A stretch of 26,906 nt of DNA, from positions 946,182 through 973,087 of the forward strand of contig BFEA01000356.1 of NCBI GenBank assembly GCA_003427395.1. The letters run 5' to 3'. The notes below the pieces were generated by a model. It saw only the letters and a list, made by a program, of their open reading frames with translations. It was not told where the DNA came from and searched no databases. Position 1 is the first letter of the stretch, and every line of letters starts with the position of its first letter. Position numbers and translations under genes: made by a program. Below are positions 18,595 through 26,906 of this stretch, piece after piece. The stretch comes from Chara braunii. Lineage: Eukaryota > Streptophyta > Charophyceae > Charales > Characeae.

Positions 18595-18989
18595 CTAGCC
18601 ACCTAGCAGCCCGTAGCGGCTGCCGCGCGGAGTGGAGGTGCACACCGATGGGACGACCGGCGACGCAGTGACTGGCGGCATGCACACGCCAACAGCGCGA
18701 GGGCCAACCGGCGCAACCAGGCTCAGACAGCCCTGGACGGTCAGGCCCCCCACACACATGGCAGGTAACGCCACAAACGGCGGCCGTTGACGGCCCGAAA
18801 CGGCTGCAGACGGTGGTAGAAACGGACCGCTGGTTATGTTGCCGAGCCTGGGAGGGTCTATCCAGAAACCTTGAAAACACAGTGAGGCGCCGTAACTATG
18901 GTAGCTCAGGTGGTACACCCATGAACTGTGGAAATCCAGAAGTAGGAGCAACAAGTTGAATTCCCACGAAACAAAAGGACACACTTGCC
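18595..18989 (-). promoter_or_regulatory. GC-rich upstream region of the BtuF-like exon
   Basis: This lies between the start codon and the satellite array, so it presumably holds the 5' UTR and promoter. It is GC-rich over 18600-18860 with repeated ACGGC/CCGTT words (GGCGGCCGTTGACGGCCC, AACGGCTGCAGACGG near 18778-18815). No TATA box is evident. A long frame across it on the minus strand is probably chance. Confidence 0.35.
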
Positions 18990-19659
18990 AAATGCCCCTG
19001 AAGTTTCCAATTTTTGCGGCGTGCCCCTGTGAAGGCAGTCTTACCCTGTTATGCCCCTGGGGCTTCTGACAATTTCCGCAAGCCCTGTCAGCATGGGGCA
19101 TCACTTTCCGATATGCCCTTACAGGACTGCTGGTGGAGTTTCGTCGGTACATCCTTGAAATGCCCTCACGACAGGCACACGTCTTTCTGTCATGCCCTTG
19201 CAGCAGTGGCAGCAGGAATTTGAATTCGAAAATGGTAGGTATTTCACGCGACCCCATGGAAAAATGGTGCAGCAGGCAGTCTTCAAGTTCGCCGCGTCGG
19301 GGATCGCTGTGTTGGAGTGCATACGCCTACTGTGCGAAGGTGAGCGTGCAGGTGCGTGTGTGTGTGCCCATGCTCATCGCCCTCCTCCCTCCTCCTCCAC
19401 CCATGCTTATCGCCCTCCTCCCTCCTCCTCCATCCATGCTCGTCGCTCTCCTCCCTTCTCCTCAAGCCTCCATCCTCTATCCCCGTTCATCGTCATAGTC
19501 CCTGTCCTCCCTACTCCTCTTCCCTCCTCTTCCCTCGTTCCCCCTCCTCCAACTTTCTCCTCGTGACCCCTCCCTCTCCTCCTCCTCCTTGATTGTCGAC
19601 CTCCTAACCATCACTATGGCCGTCTTCTTGGCGTCATCGCCCGTGCACGCGCGCACGTC

Positions 19660-19721
<62 letters not shown>

Positions 19722-20173
19722 GTTCTCATCTTTTCGTTTACTTGTTTGTTGGACAGGTGGTATATGATGACAAATCGACGGTCCTCCCTACTCCTCTTCT
19801 TTCCTCTTCCCTCGTTCCTCCCTCGTCCGTCATCGTCATAATCCTTGTCCTCCCTACTCCTCTTCCCTCCTCTTCACTCGTATGGACTGCGAGTGTCAAC
19901 AACGGCGATAGGGGTTTGCTGAAAAGATGGACGGTACCGGTAAGGGCATATGGGAAACTTTTCCGCTGGTTCTCAACAGGTAGCCAGTAGGGGCATACTG
20001 AAAATTTGGTACCGGTACCAGTAGGCGCATATGAAACATGTTTGAGGCCCAAACGACGTCAGGGGTTTTCCGGGAACATCATTCGTCGTCAGAGGGGCAC
20101 GACAAGGTAAGTCGGCCGTCGAAGGGGCACACCACAAATAAACGGAAAATTCAGGGGCATTTCAAAAATGTCC
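18990..20173 (+). repeat. Array unit A
   Basis: The first, complete unit; its left end AAATGCCCCTGAAGTTT marks the array border. It contains the longest internal (TG)n of the complete units, at 19664-19721. A GAAG|GTGAGC donor-like site (19340) and a GTTTGTTGGACAG acceptor-like site (ending 19756) bracket the CT-rich core. Confidence 0.9.
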
Positions 20174-21409
20174 AAATGCCCCTGAAGTTTGCATTTTTTC
20201 GCGGTGTGCCCCTGTGAAGGCCAACTTAACCTGTTATGCCCCTCGGGCCTGTGAAAATTTCTGCAGGCCCCTGTCAGCATGGGGCATAACTTTCCGGTAT
20301 GCCTTTACTGGACTGCTGGTGGAGTTTCGTCGGTCTGTCCTTGAAATGCCCTCACGAGGGGCACACGTCTTTTTGTGCTGCCCTTGCGGCAGTGCTAACA
20401 AGAATTCGAATTTGAAAATGGTAGGTATTTCACGCGCCGCCATGGAAAAATGGTGCAGCAGGCGGTCTTCGAGTTCGCCGCGTTGGGGATCGCTGTGTTG
20501 GAGTGCATACGCCTACTGTGCGAGGGTGAGAGTGCAGGTGCGTGTATATGTGCCCATGCTCATCGCACTCCTCCCTCCTCCTCCACCCTTGCTCATCGCC
20601 CTCCTCCCTCCTCCTCCACCCATGCTTATCGCCCTCCTCCCTCATCCTCCATCCATGCTCGTCGCTCTCCTCTCTTCTTCTCCATCCTCCGTCCTCTATC
20701 CCCGTCCATCGTCATAGTCCTTGTCCTCCCTACTCCTCTTCCCTCCTCTTCCCTCGTTCCTCCTCCTCCAACTTTCTCCTCGTCACTCCTACCTCTCCTA
20801 GTCCTCCTTGATTGTCGACCTCCTAACCATCTCTATGGCCGTGTTCTTGGCGTCATCGCCCGTGCACGCGCGCACCTCTATATGTGTGTGTTTGTGTGTG
20901 TCTGTGTACGTGTGTGTTGTTGGCATCTTTTCGTTTACTTGTTTGTTGGACAGGTGGTATATGGTGACGAATCGAAGGTCCTCCCTACTCCTCTTCTTTC
21001 CTCTTCCCTCGTTCCTCCCTTGTCCGCCATCGTCATAATCCTTGTCCTCCCTACTCCTTTTCCCCCCTCTTCCCTCCTCTTCCCTCCTCTTCCCTTGTAT
21101 GGACTCCGAGTGTCAACAACCGCGACAGGGGTTTGCTGGAAAGATGGACAATACCCGTAAGGGCATATGGGAAACTTTTCCGCTAGTTCTCAACAGGCAG
21201 CCGGTAGGGGCATACTGAAAATTTGGCACCGGTACCGGTAGGGGCATATGAAACACGTTTGAGGCTCAAATGACGTCAGGGGGTTTCTGGGAACATCATT
21301 CGTCGTCATAGGGGCGCAACAAGGTAAGCCGGTCGTCAGAGGGGCCTACCGCAAATAAACGCAAAATTCAAGGGCATTTTGAAAATTTCCCCAAAAGGAA
21401 AAAAATTCC
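20174..21409 (+). repeat. Array unit B
   Basis: Complete. Its TG tract is short and interrupted (20882-20917). The spacer to unit C, about 21380-21409, contains TTTCCCCAAAAGGAAAAAAA, absent at the A/B and C/D junctions but present at the D/E and G/H junctions. Those junctions probably belong to one subfamily. Confidence 0.9.
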
Positions 21410-22085
21410 AAATGCCCCTGAAGTCTGCATTTTTTTGCAGCGTGCCGCCGTGAAGGCCGAACTACCTTGTTATGCCCCTCGGGCCTCTGAAAATTTCCGC
21501 AGGCCCCTGTCAGCATGGGACATAACTTTCCGATATGCCCTGACTAAACAGCTGATGGAGTTTCGTCGGTCCGTCCTTGAAATGTCCTCACAAGGGGCAC
21601 ACATCTTTCTGTGATGCGCTTGCAGCAGTGGCAGCAAGAATTCGAATTCGAAAATGGTAGGTATTTCACGCGCCGCCATGGAAAATGGTGCAGCAGGCAT
21701 TCTTCGAGTTCACCGCGTCGGGGATGGCTATGTTGGAGTGCATACACCTACTGTGCGAAGGTGAGCGTGCAGGTGCGTGTGTGTGCCCATGCTCATCGCC
21801 CTCCTCCCTCCTCCTCCACCCATGCTCATCGCCCTCCTCCCTCCTCCTCCATCCATTATCGTCGCTCTCGTCTCGTCTCCTCCATCCTCCATCCTCTATC
21901 CCCGTCCATCGTCATAGTCCGTGTCCTCCCTACTCCTCTTCTCTCCTCTTCCCTCGTTCCTCCTCCTCCAACTTTCTCCTCGTCACCCCTCCCTCTCCTC
22001 CTCCTCCTTGATTGTCGACCTCCTAACCATCACTATGGTCGTGTTCTTGGCGTCATCGCCTGTGCACGCGCGCAACTCTGTATGT

Positions 22086-22126
<41 letters not shown>

Positions 22127-22590
22127 GTTGTCCTCTTTTCGTTTACTTGTTTGTTGGACAGGTGGTATATGATGACGAATCGAAGGTCCTCCCTACTCCT
22201 CTTCTTTCGTCTTCCCTCGTTCCTCCCTCGTCCATCATCATCATAATAGTGTTCCTCCCTACTCCTCTTCCCTCCTCTTCCCTCCTCTTCCCTCGTATGG
22301 ACTGCGAGTGTCAACAACGGCGACAGGTGTTTGCCGGAAAGATGGACGGTACCGGTACGGGCATATGGGAAACTTTTCCACTGGTTCTCAACTGGCAGTT
22401 GGTAGGGGCGTACTGGAAATTTGGTACCGGCACCGGTAGGGGCATATGAAACATGTTTGATGCCCAAACAACGTCAGGGGTTTTCTGGGAACATCATTCG
22501 TCGTCAGAGGGGCGCGACAAGGTAAGTCGACCGTCCGAGGGGCACACCGCAAATAAATGCAAAATTCAGGGGCATTTCGAAAAATTTTCC
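21410..22590 (+). repeat. Array unit C
   Basis: Complete, with (TG)n at about 22088-22126. One base is missing in the ATGGAAAATGG motif relative to A, B and D, and TGA lies in the frame that is open in units A, B and G. Both argue against a conserved protein. Confidence 0.9.
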
Positions 22591-23496
22591 AAATGCACGT
22601 GAAGTTGGCTTTTTTTTGCGGCGTGACTCAGTGATGGCCGACTTACCCTGTTATGCCCCTCGGGCCTCTAAAAATTTCCGCAGGCCGCTGTCAGCATGGG
22701 GCATAACTTTCCGATATGCCCTTACTAAACTGCTGGTGGAGTTTTGTCGATCAATCCTTGAAATGCCCTCACGAGAGGCACACATCTTTCTGTGATGCCC
22801 TTGTAGCAGTGGCAGCAGAAATTCGAATTTGAAAATGGTAGCTTTTCACACGCCGCCATGGAAAAATGGTGCAGCAGGCAGTCCTCAAGTTCGCCACGTC
22901 GCGGATCGCTGTGTCGGAGTGCATACGCCTAATGTGCGAAGGTGAGCGTGCACGTGCGTGTGTGTGTGCCCATGCTCATCGCCCTCCTCCCTCCTCCTCC
23001 ACCTATGCTTATCGCCCTCCTCCCTCCTCCTCCATCCATGCTGGTCGCTCTCCTCTCCTCTCCTCCAGCCTCCATCCTCTATCCCCATTCATCATCATAG
23101 TCCTTGTCCTCCCTACTCCTCTTCCCTCCTCTTCCCTCGTTCCCCCTCCTCCAACTTTCTCCTCGTCACGCCTCCCTCTCCTCCTCCTCCTTGATTGTTA
23201 ACCTCCTACACACGCGCACGTCTGTATGTGTGTGTGTGTGTGTGTGTGTGTTGTTGTCATCTTTTCGTTTACTTGTTTGTTGGACAGGTGGTCTATGGTG
23301 ACGAATCGAAGGTCCTCCCTACTCCTCTTTTTTCCTCTTCCCTCGTTCCTCCCTCGTGCGTCATCATCATAATCCTTGTTCTCCCTACTCCTGTTCCCTC
23401 CTCTTCCCTCCTCTTCCCTTGTATGGACTGTGAGTGTCAACAACGACGACATGGGTTCGCTGGAAGGATGGACGGTACCGGTAAGGGCATATGGGA
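22591..23496 (+). repeat. Array unit D, left part
   Basis: Runs normally from AAATGCACGTGAAG, with a ~40-bp deletion near 23205, until GGGCATATGGGA at 23485-23496. It then stops, and the next unit begins in reverse orientation. The missing right end is found inverted at 24674-24920. Confidence 0.9.
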
Positions 23497-24673
23497 GGGG
23501 GAAATTTTCAAAATGCCCCCGAATTTTGCTTTTACTTGCGGTGTACCCCTCTCACGGCCGACTTAACTTGTTGCGCCCCTCTGACGATGAATGATGTTCC
23601 CAGAAAACCCTTGACGTCATTTGGGCCTCAAACGTGTTTCATATGCCCCTACCGGTACCGCTACCAAATTTTCAGTATGCCCCTACCGGCAGCATGTTCA
23701 GAACCAGCGGAAAAGTTTCCCATATGCCCTTACCGGTACCGTCCATCTTTCCAGCAAACCCCTGTCGACGTTGTTGACACTCGCAGTCCATACGAGGGAA
23801 GAGGAGGGAAGAGGAGGGAAGAGGAGTAGGGAGGACAAGGATTACGATGATGACGGACGAGGGAGGAGCGAGGGAAGACGAAAGAAGAGGAGTAGGGAGG
23901 ACCTTCGATTCGTCATTATATACCACCTGTCCAACAAACAAGTAAACGAAAAGATGAGAACAGCACACACATACACACACACACACACACAAACACATAT
24001 ACAAAGGTGCGAGCATGCACAGGCGATGACGCCAAGCAGACGGCCATAGATATGGTTAGGAGGTCGACAATCAAGGAGGAGGAGGAGAGGGAGGGGTGAC
24101 GAGGAGAAAGTTGGAGGAGGAGGAACGAGAGAAGAGGAGGGAAGAGGAGTAGGGAGGACAAGGACTATGATGATGGACGGGGAAAGAGGATGGAGGTTGG
24201 AGGCGAAGAGAGGAGAGCGGCGATCATGACATGGAGGAGGAGGGAGGAAGGCGATGAGCATGGGTGGAGGAGGAGGGAGGAGGGCGATGAGCATGGGCAC
24301 ACACAGACGCACCTGCACCGTCACCTTCGCACAGTAGGCGTATGCACTCCAGCACAGCGATCCCCGACGCGATGAACTCGAAGACTGCATGCTGCACCAT
24401 TTTCCATGGTGGCGCGTGAAATCCCTACCATTTTCGAATTGGAATTCCTACTGCCACTGCTGCAAGGGCATCATAGAAAGATGTGTGCCCCTCCTGAGGG
24501 CATTTCAAGAACGGACCTGCGAAACTCCACCAGCAGTTTAGTAAGGGCATATCGGAAAGTTATGCCTATGCAGACAGGGGCCTGCGAAAATTTTCGGAGG
24601 CCCGAGGGGCATAACAGGGTAATTCGGCCTTCACAGGGTACGCCGCAAAAAAATGCAAACTTCAGGGGCATTC
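23497..24673 (-). repeat. Array unit E, inverted
   Basis: A complete unit in reverse orientation: AGGGGCA-type motifs of the right end come first as TGCCCC, then a GA-rich tract and (CA)n at 23965-24000. It ends in the complement of the unit start, near TTCAGGGGCATTC. Confidence 0.9.
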
Positions 24674-24920
24674 AGAATTTTTTTCCTTTTGGTTAAATTT
24701 TCAAAATTCCCCTGGATTTTGCGTTTATTTGCGGTGTACCCCTCTAACGGCCGACTTACCTTGTTGCGCCCCTCTGACGACGAATGATGTTCCCATAAAA
24801 CCCCTGACGTTATTTGGGCCTTAAACGTGTTTCATATGCCCCTACCGGTACCGGTTCCAAATTTTCAGTATTCCGCTACCGGCTGCATGTTGAGAACTAC
24901 CAAAAAAGTCTCCCATATGG
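24674..24920 (-). repeat. Right end of unit D, inverted
   Basis: A 247-bp fragment matching only the right end of a unit, in reverse orientation. It stops at TCTCCCATATGG, the complement of the very sequence at which unit D is cut. Confidence 0.88.
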
Positions 24921-26152
24921 AAAAATTTTCCAAATGCCCTTGAAGTTTGCATTTTTTTTTTGTTTGCCCCCGTGAAGGCCGACTTACCCTGTTATGCCCC
25001 TCGGGCCTCTGAAAATTTTTGCAGGCCCCTGTCAGCATGGGGCATAACTTTCCGATATGCCCTTACTCAACTGTTGGTGGAGTTTCGTCGGTCCGTCCTT
25101 GAAATGCCCTCACGAGGGGCACACATCTTTCTGTCATGCCCTTGCAGCAGTGGCAGCAGGAATTCGAATTCGAAAATGGCAGGTATTTCACGTGCCGCTA
25201 TGGGAAATAGTGCAGCAGGCAGTCTTCGAGTTAGCCGCGTCGGGGATCGCTTTGTTGGAGTGCATACGCCTACCGTGCGAAGGTGAGCGTGTAGGTGCGT
25301 GTGTGTACGCCCATGCTCATCGCCCTCCTCCCTCCTCCTCCACCCATGTTCATCGCCCTCCTCCCTCCTCCTCCATCCATGCTCGTCGCTCTCCTCTCTT
25401 CTCCTCCAGCCTCCATCCTTTATCCCCGTCCATCATCATAGTCCTTGTCCTCCCTACTCCTCTTCCCTCCTCTTCCCTCCTCTTCCCTCGTTCCTCCTCC
25501 TCCAACTTTTTCCTCGTCACCCCTCCCTCTCCTCCTCCTTGATTGTCGACCTCCTAACCATGACTATGGTCGTCTTCTTGGCGTCATCGCCCGTGCACGC
25601 GCGCACCTCTGTATGTGTGTTTATGCGTGTGTGTGTTTCTGTGTGTGTGTTGTTGTCATCTTTTCGTTTACTTGTTTGTTGGACAAGTGGTATATGGTGA
25701 CGAATTGAAGGTCCTCCCTACTCCTTTTCTTTTCTCTTCCCTCGTAACCCCCTCCTGGGTCATCGTCATAATCCTTGTTCTCCCTACTCCTTTTCCCTCG
25801 TCTTCCCTCGTCTTCCTCGTCTTCCCTCGTCTTCCCTTGTATGGACTGCGAGTGCCAACAACGACGACAGGGGTTTCCTGGAAAGATGGACGGTAACCGG
25901 TAAGGGCATATGGGAAACTTTTCCGCTAGATCTTAACATGCAGCCGGTAGGGGTATACTGAAATATTGGTACTAGTACCGGTAGGGGCATATGAAACACG
26001 TGTGAGGCCCAAATGACGTTTGGGGTTTTCTGGGAACATCATTCGTCGTTAGAGGGGCGCAACAAGGTCAGTCGGCTGTCAGAGGGGTACACCGCAAATA
26101 AACGCAAAATTAAGGGGCATTTTGTAAATTTCCCCAAAAGGATAGATTTTCC
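24921..26152 (+). repeat. Array unit G
   Basis: Complete, forward again. The 11 bp before its AAATGCCCTTGAAG start are the spacer normally found between units. The acceptor-like site is altered here (GGACAAG in place of GGACAG). The TG tract is short and interrupted (25611-25650). Confidence 0.9.
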
Positions 26153-26828
26153 AAATGCCCCTGAAGTTTGCATTTTTTTATGGCGTGCCCCCGTAAATGC
26201 TGACTTACCCTGTTATGCCCCTCGGGCCTCTAAAAAATTCCGCAGCCCCTTGTCACCATGGGGCATAACTTTCCGATATGCCCTTACTAAACTGCTGGTG
26301 GAATTTCGTGAGTCCGTCCTTGAAATGCCCTAACGAGGGGCACACATCTTTCTGTGATGCCCTTGCAGCAGTGGCAGCAGGAATTCGAATTCGAAAATGG
26401 TAGGTATTTCATGCGCCGCCATGGAAAATGGTGCAGCATGCAGTCTTCGAAGTTCGCCGCGTCGGAGATCGCTGTGTTGGAGTGCATACGCCTACTGTGC
26501 GAAGGTGAGCGTGCAGGTGCGTGTGTGTGTGCCCATGCTCATCGCCCTCCTCCCTCCTTCTCCACCCATACTTATCGCCCTCCTCCTTCCTCCTCCATCC
26601 ATGCTAGTCGCTCTCCTCTGTTCTCCTCCAACCTCCATCCTCTAACCCCGTCCATCGTCATAGTCCTTGTCCTCCCTACTCCTCTTCCCTCCTCTTCCCT
26701 CATTCCCCCTCCTCCATCTTTCTCCTCGTCATCCCTCCCTCTCCTCCTCCTCCTTGATTGTCGACCTCCTAACCATCACTATGGCCATCTTCTTGGCGTC
26801 ATCGCCCGTACACACGCGCACGTCTGTA

Positions 26829-26906
<78 letters not shown>
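26153..26906 (+). repeat. Array unit H, cut by window end
   Basis: Forward, colinear with the other units until the window ends inside its (TG)n tract (26827-26906, at least 80 bp, with one TATA interruption at 26842). The array continues to the right. Confidence 0.9.

Larger units (their letters stand above)
18990..26906. repeat. Tandem array of ~1.2-kb foldback-like units
   Basis: At least seven copies of a 1.18-1.24-kb unit, beginning at 18990 and running off the window. In each unit the left part holds about nine copies of a TGCCCCT-type motif. The centre is CT-rich with a (TG)n tract. The right part holds about seven copies of the complementary AGGGGCA motif. The outer ~75 bp of the two ends are inverted repeats of each other. 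Units start at 18990, 20174, 21410, 22591 and, after an inverted segment, 24921 and 26153. It could be a satellite derived from a foldback transposon. Confidence 0.9.

Noticed and set aside
19133-19990. A spliced protein-coding gene in each array unit
   Set aside because: The joined frame is open in unit A, but units C, D and H have TGA at the same codon (CTTTCTGTGATGC), and C and H lose one base in the ATGGAAAATGG motif. Most of the predicted residues come from CT-rich or TG-repeat DNA.
18990-26906. CRISPR-like array of TGCCCCT repeats
   Set aside because: The motif is only 7-8 bp, changes orientation, and the intervening sequences are the same from unit to unit; the setting is eukaryotic.

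Overview
The window looks like repeat-rich nuclear DNA of a streptophyte, most likely a charophyte alga such as Chara or a relative. This is an inference, not an identification. It rests on four things: a Ty3/gypsy chromovirus-type retroelement with an initiator-Met-tRNA primer site; U6 snRNA-derived sequence of the plant kind; a short insert resembling plastid matK, a gene confined to streptophytes; and one candidate spliced gene. Bacterial-style operons are absent, and most long open frames lie in low-complexity or repeat DNA.

Layout. 1-3273: a tandem duplication, a ~635-bp inverted-repeat element (copy 1), a second ~530-bp inverted-repeat element, A-rich low-complexity DNA and a G-tract cluster. 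3274-13193: one LTR retrotransposon with LTRs of 1380 and 1423 bp, PBS, gag, protease, reverse transcriptase, RNase H, integrase, a chromodomain-like tail and a polypurine tract. It is dead: at least seven in-frame stops, two frameshifts, and a ~190-bp AT-rich insert in RNase H that resembles plastid matK. A ~50-bp direct repeat flanks it. 13309-13550: two U6 snRNA-derived copies arranged tail to tail. 13560-18426: mostly non-coding, with a 346-bp duplication, a second, inverted copy of the 635-bp element (15966-16590), a 110-bp inverted-repeat element and microsatellites. 18427-18594 (minus): a probable first exon of a BtuF-like (cobalamin-type periplasmic-binding fold) protein.

18990-26906: a tandem array of ~1.2-kb units running off the window. 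Each unit is built like a foldback element. Its left third carries a TGCCCCT-type motif about every 30-45 bp, its right quarter carries the same motif in the opposite orientation, and the middle is CT-rich with a (TG)n tract. Two segments in the middle of the array are reversed. Reading 23497-24920 as a single 1.42-kb inversion restores a regular head-to-tail array, and a 9-bp sequence is present in opposite orientation at the two breakpoints.

The retroelement domains once formed one gag-pol unit. The BtuF-like exon is the only candidate cellular gene, and the satellite array begins about 400 bp upstream of its start codon. I found no clearly new defence or metabolic system. The unusual content is structural: the foldback-like array with its inversion, the U6 inverted pair, and the organelle-like insert in the retroelement.
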